A DNA stretch of 64,000 bases. Origin: Cohnella phaseoli (GTDB lineage Bacteria > Bacillota > Bacilli > Paenibacillales > Paenibacillaceae). Where the stretch lies: assembly GCF_003386235.1 (NCBI RefSeq), contig NZ_QRDZ01000035.1, positions 27,096 to 91,095 of the forward strand, written 5' to 3'. This document shows, in pieces, positions 20,192-27,485 of the stretch. Under the pieces are notes generated by a model. It was not told the origin of the DNA, did no database searches, and worked only from the letters and a program-made list of their open reading frames with translations. How positions within the stretch are numbered: position 1 is the first letter of the stretch; every line of letters starts with the position of its first letter. A program made the translations under genes and the position numbers.

Positions 20192-20293
20192 TCGGCTTTT
20201 TAAGTATAATTCTAAAAGAACCGTGGATTAGTGTTTAGGTCACTTATCTCTTACCAATCGTTACGCTAATAGGTACTATAGCTCAATGATGAC

Positions 20294-20335
20294 ACGACGG
20301 TAGCCGGCTAGAACGATCGGCTACCGTCGTTGTGC
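20294..20335 (+). terminator. Strong hairpin, terminator-like
   Basis: Perfect 13-bp arms (ACGACGGTAGCCG and CGGCTACCGTCGT) with an 11-base loop, followed by TGTGCT. It lies about 100 bp after the truncated gene. The tail is T-poor, so termination is likely but not certain. Confidence 0.55.
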
Positions 20336-20426
20336 TAACTAGCAGAATAGCATAAAGATGGAGGGGACAACGTTCTTGTCATTTGTGGGATCAAGTTCTT
20401 GATTTTCGACATCATTGGATGCCAGA

Positions 20427-20550
20427 GGACAAGAACATACATCGATTAAAAGCGGCGTATATCGCGGCTTTTTTGTTTTAGCAATGTAAGTCCTTGTCCA
20501 AAGCGAAGGACAAGGACTTACATTGTTTCTCGACTATGGACAAGAACATA
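20427..20550. repeat. Cluster of GGACAAG-type repeats with perfect 18-bp inverted repeat
   Basis: The motif GGACAAGAACATA occurs at 20427-20439 and 20538-20550. A variant, GGACAAGGACTTACATTG at 20508-20525, is the exact inverse of 20482-20499, giving a perfect 18-bp stem with an 8-base loop. A shorter hairpin with a T tail (AAAAGCGGCG..CGCGGCTTTTTT) lies at 20448-20477 between them. Upstream, GACAACGTTCTTGTC (about 20365-20379) is a further related inverted repeat. This looks like recombinase or transposase recognition DNA or the end of a lost element. No gene is supported here. Confidence 0.6.
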
Positions 20551-20605
20551 AATTGTTTGTTGCGAACAATCATTGACTGGCCTCGCGGTTTCAATTTAAT
20601 AATGA

Positions 20606-20743
20606 TTGGGAAGCGAAGCCGATGGCTGGCCAGAAACAGTTCGCGAAATCAGAGTAGAGCGACGTCGAATGGGATTACCCGAAGTGATTGGCCGAGGCGG
20701 GTATTCGATATTCAAATGGCTGGTGGTAAAAGCTAAATTTTAG
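20606..20743 (+). pseudogene. Coding-like C-terminal fragment, unknown
   Basis: A 45-codon open frame with protein-like composition (GWPETVREIRVERRRMG, then GRGGYSIFKWLVVKAKF) ends in TAG. It is preceded in frame by a TGA and has no start codon with a ribosome site. It appears to be the last part of a gene lost by rearrangement between the repeat cluster and the IS110 remnant. I do not recognise the family. Confidence 0.3.
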
Positions 20744-20951
20744 AGACGTAAAGGAAGGGGCATGGTTTGCTTTGCGCTGGCACGGCTCGCCAGAGACTTG
20801 GTCCTCCTGGTGGAGTAAGGGGGGGCATTGGTTTTTTTCTTTCGATGCTGAAGCCGAAGTTGCCATACCATCGAATTTCCAAAAAAATTATCCAAGTAGA
20901 AAATCTTAAATAGTGCAGCCATGTTGTCGTCACCATGGCGGTCGCAAATGT

Positions 20952-21128
20952 TCATTGCTTCACGCACTCCGCATAAAGGCCTTGTGGAATATTCGGTACG
21001 GCGTATCTCTCGTCTTTGACAAGCCGAGCGATGACTATGCCATCCTTAATGTCGTTCTTGGTCGGTGAGTTGTCGTACAAATTTTTACATACCTTCACGT
21101 GCAGCGGGTTCACGACGCCGCGTAAATT
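20952..21128 (-). pseudogene. IS110-family transposase remnant
   Basis: Reading the minus strand gives VVNPLHVKVCKNLYDNSP, then TKNDIKDGIVIARLVKDERY and IPQGLYAE, followed by a stop. This is the conserved block of the N-terminal DEDD domain of IS110-type transposases, where the aspartate-containing TKND.KD motif is catalytic. Only about 59 codons remain, without start or C-terminal half, so it is a fossil. It differs from the larger IS110 pseudogene at 40.2-41.6 kb, which preserves other parts of the protein. Confidence 0.7.
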
Positions 21129-21286
21129 CAAATGGGGGTGCTGCGCATTTGAATCTTACAACATTTCCTGATGGATCTATCCATTATACTTCTGTAATTA
21201 CACCTAACATAAAGAGTAGTGGGATTCAGTCGATGTCTGTTATTCGTAAGCGCTCCAAGGACCTTGGGATCGCTGAATGCATGTAA
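21119..21286 (+). pseudogene. Coding-like fragment, unknown
   Basis: An open frame continuing from the edge of the IS110 remnant encodes NSNGGAAHLNLTTFPDGSI, then VIRKRSKDLGIAECM and a stop. The protein-like composition suggests the end of a gene cut by the insertion. No start or ribosome site is visible. It might be a C-terminal piece of an extracellular or toxin-type protein, but I cannot place it. Confidence 0.25.
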
Positions 21287-21410
21287 TTTTTCTGTGGACT
21301 GACTGCTGATAATAGCGTAGTCGACAAGCTTCGAACTAGTGGGGATTGTTCAGTGGATTAGCGGGAAGAAAAGACCAAGAGTTCTAAATAATAAATGCTA
21401 CTCAATCAAA
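21287..21410. other. Short non-coding stretch
   Basis: No gene, repeat or clear promoter is visible between the broken fragment and the minus-strand terminator. Confidence 0.5.
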
Positions 21411-21436
21411 AATGGAGGGTGGTTGAACCCTCCATT
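21411..21436 (-). terminator. Terminator of the small secreted-protein operon
   Basis: Perfect 10-bp arms (AATGGAGGGT and ACCCTCCATT) with a 6-base loop. On the minus strand it is followed by TTTTTGATT and lies just downstream of the 51-residue membrane peptide gene. Confidence 0.85.
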
Positions 21437-21443
21437 CAATCTG

Positions 21444-21599
21444 TTACTTTTTCTTTTTGCCTAAGGAATCCATTAAAAAAAATACAATGAATATAAGAAG
21501 AGAATGCACAAAAGGCTTAATGAAGTTCGTATCATAAATAAAGTAAATGGAGAAAAATAATACAATGAAAAAAGTTAGATACTTTAATAAATGAAACAT
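21444..21599 (-). CDS. Small membrane protein, 51 residues
   Basis: The peptide begins MFHLLKYLTFFIVLFFSIYF, has a second hydrophobic stretch (FVHSLLIFIVFFLMD), and ends in KKKK. It is predicted to span the membrane twice with both ends in the cytoplasm. It starts 15 bp after the stop of the 214-residue secreted protein on the same strand and ends 8 bp before a strong terminator, so the two form an operon. Function unknown. A membrane partner or self-protection role for the secreted protein is a guess from the arrangement alone. The ribosome site is weak, which suits translational coupling. Confidence 0.6.
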   Translation of the reverse strand: MFHLLKYLTFFIVLFFSIYFIYDTNFIKPFVHSLLIFIVFFLMDSLGKKKK

Positions 21600-21613
21600 T
21601 CCGTCATCTCATT

Positions 21614-22258
21614 TCAGAACCATGGTTCAACTATACTAGAATTCCTCGTGAAAGACTCCAGCGTTCCCCCGGTTCCATTAGAAGATTTAGTCAATCTAAT
21701 TTCTTTTTTGATTTCGTAATCTCCGATGAAATTACCATTGTGATCAAAGAAACCAGCACTTAATTCTCTGTAATAATATTTAATGAAAGTATAGATGTCT
21801 TCCTCGTCAGTGTTAACGAAGTAATACCCTCCCCATCCTACACCAGCTGATGTAGCGACAACTTGAGCGACAGCTGGTGAAGCATACGCACCAATAAAAG
21901 TTAATACAGCTGTGACAAATGCAGTTTTTGTAGCCTTTTTAAATTTCTTTGAAGTAACAACATCATAATTTATCATATGAGTCCAAGCTGTTGGATAAGA
22001 AGTTAGAGCATTCCGATTTATTTGCTGATCAGAGATAAGCAGTTCATTTACTAGTGCTATATCATTAGTTGTAACTTTAGTAAGTATAATATTACCATTT
22101 TCAATGTGAAAATCAATGTTATTTTTCTCTAGGAACTGAATGACCCGTTCATTAACTAATGGTTTTGGTTCTTGAACAGTATCAGATGCACTGGCCAAAG
22201 GCGTGACTGCAACAATTAAAATACAAAATGACAACATTAATGATATTAGTTTCTTCAT
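21614..22258 (-). CDS. Secreted protein of unknown function, 214 residues
   Basis: The signal peptide (MKKLISLMLSFCILIVAVTP, cleavage near ASA-SD) follows a good AGGAGAG ribosome site. The mature part has a charged N-terminal region, then a basic stretch (TSKKFKKATKTA) leading into a hydrophobic Ala/Gly/Val-rich segment (about residues 112-150) that could enter a membrane, and a polar C-terminal region. The base composition is AT-rich compared with the sugar genes, as in transferred cargo. Paired with a small membrane protein downstream. The layout resembles secreted peptide/immunity pairs, but no known family is recognised. Confidence 0.7.
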   Translation of the reverse strand: MKKLISLMLSFCILIVAVTPLASASDTVQEPKPLVNERVIQFLEKNNIDFHIENGNIILTKVTTNDIALVNELLISDQQINRNALTSYPTAWTHMINYDVVTSKKFKKATKTAFVTAVLTFIGAYASPAVAQVVATSAGVGWGGYYFVNTDEEDIYTFIKYYYRELSAGFFDHNGNFIGDYEIKKEIRLTKSSNGTGGTLESFTRNSSIVEPWF

Positions 22259-22554
22259 AAAATTAACACTCTCCTTTTTTGGTGAGAACCTTTATAATCC
22301 GAAAGACTACAACCTAAAACAACCGGTTATACTATCACTCTCATCATCTCTGCCCCTTTCTTCAGATCTTAGTTTGACGAGGTACTTTATGGTCGCCACC
22401 TAAATTGTTACATTTAAAACTTAAATAGGGTATAGTCTTTTCCTACTTAATTCACCAGAAATAATGACTGAATTTGTATTATTTAGATGGATTTTGTCGT
22501 TATTTGATAGGGATATTAATCATCCACTTATTTGTAATCACATTAATTTCCAAA
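22259..22554. other. AT-rich intergenic, promoter side of the secreted-protein gene
   Basis: About 300 bp with no convincing gene. It must hold the minus-strand promoter of the secreted-protein operon near its left side. The right edge changes abruptly in composition near 22555 where intron-like sequence begins. Confidence 0.5.
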
Positions 22555-22717
22555 AGCCAGGTTTCCAGTCTGGGGAGGCCTACGGAAGACGCGAAGTCAC
22601 TTCGTAACCGCGGCTGAGAAGCTGCGCTGAATCCGCAGGAATCAGCAGAGGCCATAAGTACGGGAGTACGGGACGCCAGAAGCCGGAAGGGCTGAACCGA
22701 AAGGAGAGAGGAAACCG

Positions 22718-24119
22718 ATGCGTTCGCAGGAAGAGCAAAGACAGCAGAAAATCTCGCAAGAGAGCTTGCGGCAAAGAGAAGCGGTGAAGCCGTCAGGGTA
22801 TGCCGGAGCGCCGAGTTCTTCGTCGGCACAAGTCGCCCCTTCCTCTCGCGAAGCAAATAACGACTTGTTAGGACGAATGCTCGGAGGAGATAACCTCAGG
22901 CTCGCCTACAAGCGAGTGGTACAGAACGGAGGAACGCCCGGTGTGGACAGTGTAACGGTAGCGAAACTACAAGCTTACCTGAAAACACACTGGGAGACGG
23001 TGAAGACCGAACTTCTTGCGGGAACCTACAGACCCATGCCCGTCAGACGGGTGGAAATCCCCAAATCCGGAGGCGGCATGAGGCTGCTCGGCATCCCGAC
23101 CGTGATGGACCGCCTTCTTCAACAAGCCCTTTTACAAGTGATGAACCCGAACTTCGACGCGGATTTCTGAAGGCATGTTACGGTTTTCGCCCTGGGAAGC
23201 GAGCACATGACGCAGTAAAGCAAGCTCAGCACTACATCCAAGAAGGCTTTCACTGGGTTGTAGACATGGACTTAGCGAAGTTCTTTGACCAAGTAAACCA
23301 CGACATGCTTATGGCAAGAGTAGCAAGAAAAGTGACGGACAAGCGTGTCCTAAAGCTTATTCGTGCCTCTCTTAACGCCGGAGTCATGGCGAATGGCGTG
23401 TTCGAGACAACGGGAGAAGGCACGCCGCAGGGCGGTCTATGCAAAGCTTTGCATAAGGTGGCGTCATCAGTCCTGTACTTGCGAATCTGTTTATGCATTA
23501 CGCTTTTGACTTATGGATGAAACGAACAAAACCAAATGCACCGTTTGAAAGATATGCAGATGATGCCATTATTCACTGCAGAACGCAAGCGGAAGCAGAA
23601 GAGCTTCTGGGAAGCCTCAAGAAACGACTAGAGGAATGCAAGCTTGATTTGCATCCAACGAAAACCAAGATTGTATACTGCAAGGATAAGGACAGGATGA
23701 AGGAGCATCCAGTCACTGAGTTTGAGTTCTTGGGGTACACCTTTCAGAGTCTGTTCATAAAAGACAGACTGGGGAGGTTGCAGTTCAATTTCCTACCATC
23801 GGTGAGTGAGAAGTCAGCCAAAGCATTCAGAAACAAGATAAAAGCGATGCGAATTCATAGCTATACCGGTAGAAAAATTGAAATGATCGCTGAAATGCTA
23901 TCTTCGATGGTCAGAGGCTGGCTTAACTACTTCATAAAATTCAATCCATCGGCAGTAAGGTACACCATAGACTGTCTGAATCGCAGACTGGTCAAATGGG
24001 CAATGTGCAAATACAAGAGGTTTAGGGGACATCGCAGTCGAGCTGAAAAATGGCTGAAAGAACTTGCAAAAAGAGAGCCCAATATGTTTCCACATTGGGC
24101 TCTCGGAATGACACCGTAA
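22718..24119 (+). pseudogene. ltrA: Group II intron reverse transcriptase/maturase, broken twice
   Basis: The frame opens with an AGGAGAG ribosome site and MRSQEEQRQQK and runs through reverse transcriptase motifs (GTPGVDSVTV, MRLLGIPTVMDRLLQQA) to a stop at 23170. A change of frame there joins it to YGFRPGKRAHDAVKQAQ, DMDLAKFFDQVNHD and EGTPQGG. Just after PQGG a 26-bp insertion shifts the frame again. Removing it restores GVISPVLANLFMHYAFDLW and leads into the catalytic YADD box, the maturase X domain, and the end at 24119. All parts are present for about 460 residues, but no single frame can give an active enzyme. Confidence 0.85.
23436..23461 (+). repeat. Palindromic 26-bp insertion in the reverse transcriptase gene
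   Basis: The insertion contains the perfect 18-bp palindrome TATGCAAAGCTTTGCATA (23438-23455). Its removal rejoins the PQGG and VISPVL motifs of the reverse transcriptase in frame. It is flanked by GGCGG on the left (23431-23435) and GGTGG at its right end, a near 5-bp duplication. This suggests a tiny transposed or recombined palindromic element rather than random indels. Confidence 0.75.
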
Positions 24120-24220
24120 CTGGCTGAATGATAATAGCCGTATGAATCGAGAGGTTCACTTACGGTTCTGTGAGAGCCTGAAGGTGAAACTCCTTCGGGC
24201 TACTCGATTGAGGCCGGTCG

Positions 24221-24289
24221 GGGGCATCTCAACTACACCGGCCGATTTCACCCCAATTGCCGAATTCGCTCCGCCAGCAAAACTCTGAC
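24221..24289 (+). repeat. About 70-bp diverged repeat, copy 2
   Basis: Partner of 19689-19756, lying directly after the group II intron end. The final CTCCGCCAGCAAAACTCTGA is identical in both and here runs into a terminator stem. It contains no gene. Confidence 0.6.
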
Positions 24290-24317
24290 CGTACACGTAC
24301 GAGGTCAGAGTTTTTTT
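24280..24317 (+). terminator. Intrinsic terminator before the AraC gene
   Basis: The stem AAACTCTGACC pairs with GGTCAGAGTTT and is followed by a run of seven T. It separates the mobile region from the AraC/siderophore locus. Group II introns of class C often insert next to such hairpins, and this one lies about 70 bp from the intron end. Confidence 0.85.
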
Positions 24318-24362
24318 GTTATACTGGCGTAAGCCGATAAATGGTGAAAGGAGGGGGTTAGT

Positions 24363-26279
24363 ATGGAGTGGGAGGCTCATATCGAGCGGTGGGGTCGAGC
24401 TGCCGTAAGATTGCTGGATATTCGGCAGTTACGCGTGGAAAGCGGAACTGACCCTGAACGCTATGAGGCACATACTAGCTTTTTCTTAGTTACGACCCAA
24501 GGAGAAGCAAACGTGAGCCTGTCGGGAACGGTGTATCGGGCTCGTTCGCCTCACATTCTGCATGGAGGGAAGGGCTCGGAGCTAAATTTTATGCCGTTAG
24601 GGAACGATTTTGCTTGTTACTTGATGCTATATCAAGCCGAGTGCGAATCGCAGGAGGATCTGCAGAGCTTTCGTATGTCGTATACGTTCACTCCTTATGC
24701 AATGCTACCCCTACTGGAAAAGTGTCAAGCCATGAGTCGCCTGTGGCAGCAGGCATCTCCGCTGGACAAGCTGCAGGCGCAGTCGGCGTTTCTTCCGTTT
24801 GTGTACGAGGTGATGAGGCAAATACGCACATCGGCAGCGGAAAACAGTAAACCAAACTTGGTATCGCAAGCCATTCACTATATTCAAGACCATTACAAGG
24901 AGCCGATTACAGCCGAGGAATTGGCCGGATTTTACGGCTGCAGTACGAGTTATTTGTCCCGCTTGTTCAAAAATCAGATCAGGGTCGGTCCGATTGACTA
25001 TCTGATTCATGTACGCATACACAAATCGAAGCAGCTTCTCTTGAAGTCGGAGGCTCGTATCCAGGAAATCGCGAGCAGCGTCGGCTACGCGGATGTCTAT
25101 TATTTCAGTCGGTTGTTCAAAAAGCATACGGGGCGCTCTCCGCTGCAATTTCGCGAGGACAATCGGAAGGCTGTTCAGAATAATCCATTACAGCTATTAA
25201 AATCGTCCATTGTATCCCGAATGTCTGTTTCTCATAATGATAATGAGAATTATTATCAATCATTTAGAGAAGGGGACACATCCATGTTTAGATTTTCAAG
25301 ACCATCGTTCGGAGCCATGATGCTATTGTGCACAAGCTTGATTCTGAGTGCATGTCAGACAGGCAGTAATACAGGAGACAATACAGGCAGTAATGCAGGG
25401 ACGCCGCCGGCTACCCAATCAGCATCAACAGGCGCCGCTACTGACGAGACTGCTGCCAAGACGCGGACCTACAAGCATTTGAATGGCGAGACAGAAATTC
25501 CTGTAAAGCCTCAACGCGTAGTCAGCCTTTTTCATCTGGGTGAACTCATGGCGTTGGGAGTGAAGCCGGTAGGCGCAACTACTTTCATTCTGAGCAATCC
25601 GATGCTAAGCGATGTTTCCGGGATTGAAGATGTTGGAGTTCCGCCCGATGCGGAGAAAATTCTATCGCTGGCGCCGGATCTGATTGTGACAACGGCCCCA
25701 TTCGCGGAGGTCGTAGAAGGCGGTTACGAAGCGCTGAGCCAGATCGCGCCAACCATCGTGGTGGAGCAGTACAACGACCCGATCAAGGACGTCGAAATGT
25801 TTGGCGATATTCTCGGCAAGCAGGAGGAAGCGAAGCAATGGAATGAAGCATTTGCGACAAAAATAGCCGAATACAAGGAGAAGATTAGTCCGATTGTCGG
25901 CGCAGATGAAACCTTCTCCATTTTAAATGTGCGTAAGGATGCGGTCTTTATTTACGGGGATACCAATATGGGCGGCAACATTATCTACAAGTATTTGGGT
26001 CTGAAGCCAACCGATAAAGTAAAAACAGACGTCATCAACGGAGAAACGTGGGAAATCTCCTCCGAGGTCATTCCCGACTTTATAGGCGATCGGTTATTCC
26101 TGGCTGTGAATGAAGGCGCAGAGGAACATGTGAAGGAAGTGGAGAAGCTCATTCAAAACTCCCCAGCAGGAAAAACAGGAAAGATCTATAGGCTGGATTT
26201 CAATCAGTTTCTTCCCAGCGATCCGATCTCGGTAGAGCAGCAATTGGATATTATCTCGAATTTGTTGGCGGAAAAGTAA
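24363..26279 (+). CDS. AraC regulator fused in frame to siderophore-binding lipoprotein
   Basis: One uninterrupted 638-codon frame with an AAAGGAGGGGG ribosome site. Residues 1-170 form a cupin-like effector domain. About 185-285 hold two AraC helix-turn-helix motifs (ITAEELAGFYGCSTSYLSRL; IQEIASSVGYADVYYFSRLF). Residues 308-638 read as a complete iron-siderophore-binding protein beginning with its own lipoprotein signal. Bacillus Btr is a natural AraC-binding-protein fusion, but it has no secretion signal between its parts; here the inner signal and a Fur-box promoter at the joint argue for two separate products from one open frame. Either the regulator's stop was lost recently or a long fusion is also made by read-through. 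The regulator probably activates siderophore uptake when ligand binds. Confidence 0.75.
   Translation: MEWEAHIERWGRAAVRLLDIRQLRVESGTDPERYEAHTSFFLVTTQGEANVSLSGTVYRARSPHILHGGKGSELNFMPLGNDFACYLMLYQAECESQEDLQSFRMSYTFTPYAMLPLLEKCQAMSRLWQQASPLDKLQAQSAFLPFVYEVMRQIRTSAAENSKPNLVSQAIHYIQDHYKEPITAEELAGFYGCSTSYLSRLFKNQIRVGPIDYLIHVRIHKSKQLLLKSEARIQEIASSVGYADVYYFSRLFKKHTGRSPLQFREDNRKAVQNNPLQLLKSSIVSRMSVSHNDNENYYQSFREGDTSMFRFSRPSFGAMMLLCTSLILSACQTGSNTGDNTGSNAGTPPATQSASTGAATDETAAKTRTYKHLNGETEIPVKPQRVVSLFHLGELMALGVKPVGATTFILSNPMLSDVSGIEDVGVPPDAEKILSLAPDLIVTTAPFAEVVEGGYEALSQIAPTIVVEQYNDPIKDVEMFGDILGKQEEAKQWNEAFATKIAEYKEKISPIVGADETFSILNVRKDAVFIYGDTNMGGNIIYKYLGLKPTDKVKTDVINGETWEISSEVIPDFIGDRLFLAVNEGAEEHVKEVEKLIQNSPAGKTGKIYRLDFNQFLPSDPISVEQQLDIISNLLAEK
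25210..25257 (+). promoter_or_regulatory. Fur-box promoter inside the AraC-lipoprotein frame
   Basis: TTGTAT (25210-25215) and CATAAT (25233-25238) are spaced by 17 bp as a sigma-A promoter. Immediately downstream, GATAATGAGAATTATTATC (25239-25257) matches 17 of 19 positions of the classical Fur box. Iron-loaded Fur would cover the start of transcription. The site lies within coding sequence of the fused frame, yet is placed 26 bp before the lipoprotein ATG. Confidence 0.85.
25284..26279 (+). CDS. Iron-siderophore ABC transporter substrate-binding lipoprotein
   Basis: Internal start at ATG 25284, preceded by AGAGAAGGGG at normal spacing and by the Fur-box promoter. It gives 331 residues with a lipoprotein signal ending LILSAC (lipid-bearing Cys24), a Gly/Asn/Thr linker, and a class III (FhuD/FepB-like) binding fold: PQRVVSLFHLGELMALGVKP, LSLAPDLIVTT, SQIAPTIVVEQ and a C-terminal SVEQQLDIISNLL. 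It would capture ferric siderophore at the outer face of the membrane. No permease or ATPase follows, so it must use components encoded elsewhere. Confidence 0.85.
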   Translation: MFRFSRPSFGAMMLLCTSLILSACQTGSNTGDNTGSNAGTPPATQSASTGAATDETAAKTRTYKHLNGETEIPVKPQRVVSLFHLGELMALGVKPVGATTFILSNPMLSDVSGIEDVGVPPDAEKILSLAPDLIVTTAPFAEVVEGGYEALSQIAPTIVVEQYNDPIKDVEMFGDILGKQEEAKQWNEAFATKIAEYKEKISPIVGADETFSILNVRKDAVFIYGDTNMGGNIIYKYLGLKPTDKVKTDVINGETWEISSEVIPDFIGDRLFLAVNEGAEEHVKEVEKLIQNSPAGKTGKIYRLDFNQFLPSDPISVEQQLDIISNLLAEK

Positions 26280-26327
26280 AGCCGGCGATAAATGGAATAG
26301 ATACGCTATAGGAGCTGTCCCCTAAGT

Positions 26328-26359
26328 AGAGTCGTACATCCTTACGTACGACTCTTTTA
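26328..26359 (+). terminator. Terminator after the siderophore lipoprotein
   Basis: The stem AGAGTCGTAC pairs with GTACGACTCT around an 8-base loop and is followed by TTTTACTT. Symmetrical enough to serve the convergent AraC gene too. Confidence 0.85.
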
Positions 26360-26391
26360 CTTATGGGTCAGCTTCTTTATGTTAGCCTCGA

Positions 26392-27297
26392 TTATCGGCC
26401 GCCGTACCGCTTGCGGAATTCGCTCGGCGACATCGACTCGAGCTTGCGGAACGTATTGGAGAAATAGGTCTGATGGCGGAATCCGATTTCCCATGCGATC
26501 TCCTCGATCGACAGCGTCGTACTGATCATGAGCAGTTTGGCTTGCTCGATTCTGTACCTGGTCAAATACTCCAGAGGGGAGCAGCCGAAGGCTTTCTTCA
26601 TGCAGCGCGCGATATAGACGGGATGGAAATTGAATTCGCGCTGCAGCAGCTCGTTCGTCAGGTGCGAGCGATAATGTGTGCGCAGATGGACGGCGACGCG
26701 TTCGGCGAGCAGGGCGGCAGGCGATTGGCTGAGCTTGTCCTGCTCCTGGGCCAATACTTTAAGCAAGCTCTGCAAATGGATCTGTTGCTGCCATCGCGCC
26801 CACGATAGCGGCTGCCGCTCCAACTCGATCAGCTCGCGAAGGCGGCGATAGACGTCCACGGGATCCTGAAGCGTAAAATATTGCGGGATAGAAAAGCCGA
26901 ACTCGCGCGGAATGAGCCCGTGCTCGACGTGGAATTGATTTTTGCCATCCGAAAGCTCCTCTTCAGCTTCATCCCGCATCTGATCCTCTCGCATCCGATC
27001 ATCCCACAGCTCTTTCGTATGGAAATGAAGCCAATAAAAGCTCGTGTCCGTGTCGACGGAACGAGGCGAATAGTGATGTCGGTCGGGCCTCAGCAGAAGC
27101 GCCTGTCCCTCGTTAATGGTCCACGTCCGGTCATCCTCTCCCATAAACAGCGTGCCCTGATGAACGACGAGCAGGTCGAACAATCCGATTGGGCCGCGGG
27201 CGGGATGAATGTCTCCGGGCTTAAACCGGGACTCGCCGGAATTGATGTAATGAGGCAGGGGAGGGGCCGTAAAGTAGAGAACGGACAGGTTGCTCAC
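26392..27297 (-). CDS. AraC-family transcriptional regulator
   Basis: 301 residues, soluble. The N-terminal cupin (about 25-170) has the sugar-pocket signature of AraC-type sensors (GQALLLRPDRHHY, YWLHFHTKE). The C-terminal 100 residues carry two helix-turn-helix units, ending in the typical IEEIAWEIGFRHQTYFSNTF and SPSEFRKRYGG. It is divergent from the GH78-like rhamnosidase with 188 bp between starts, so it is most likely that gene's activator, responding to rhamnose or an oligosaccharide product. Confidence 0.85.
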   Translation of the reverse strand: MSNLSVLYFTAPPLPHYINSGESRFKPGDIHPARGPIGLFDLLVVHQGTLFMGEDDRTWTINEGQALLLRPDRHHYSPRSVDTDTSFYWLHFHTKELWDDRMREDQMRDEAEEELSDGKNQFHVEHGLIPREFGFSIPQYFTLQDPVDVYRRLRELIELERQPLSWARWQQQIHLQSLLKVLAQEQDKLSQSPAALLAERVAVHLRTHYRSHLTNELLQREFNFHPVYIARCMKKAFGCSPLEYLTRYRIEQAKLLMISTTLSIEEIAWEIGFRHQTYFSNTFRKLESMSPSEFRKRYGGR

Positions 27298-27434
27298 CTC
27301 GAAGGTAGAGAGTTTGGATACCTATATTTTATAGTTAGCGATTCGTTGATACAACAATGACTTAAATTTGAAAATAGGTTTAAATCGTTTATCTTTCGGT
27401 TTGAATGATGGCTGGGCATGCGCGCGATAAAAAA

Positions 27435-27467
27435 TATAATGGATCGTAGATAGCGAAAACGGTAACG
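27435..27467 (+). promoter_or_regulatory. -10 element and CcpA-like (cre) box before the rhamnosidase
   Basis: TATAAT at 27435-27440 is followed at 27454-27467 by CGAAAACGGTAACG, which matches the core of the cre consensus with two end mismatches. This placement, just after the start of transcription, is typical of carbon catabolite repression. Confidence 0.4.
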
Positions 27468-27485
27468 AGAGGAAGTGTGGTTTAA

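Larger units (their letters stand above)
22555..24213 (+). mobile_element. Degenerate group II intron
   Basis: Structured GC-rich RNA-like sequence (22555-22717) precedes a broken reverse transcriptase/maturase. After it, 24127-24213 has the look of domains V and VI: a stem joining TAGCCGTATGA to TTACGGTTCTGTGA, then a second hairpin (GCCTGAAGG..CCTTCGGGC) with a CTACTCGATT end. No canonical GUGYG 5' start is visible at the left edge, so the 5' part of domain I may be missing. With the reverse transcriptase broken twice, self-mobility is lost; help in trans remains possible. End points are approximate. Confidence 0.7.

Noticed and set aside
20733..20936. Minus-strand 67-codon frame
   Set aside because: No ribosome site and a composition made by G-rich runs on the other strand; no similarity to known families.
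24363..26279. Simple Btr-like AraC/binding-protein fusion
   Set aside because: Btr binds its siderophore in the cytoplasm and has no export signal, whereas here a complete lipobox, ribosome site and Fur promoter lie at the joint.
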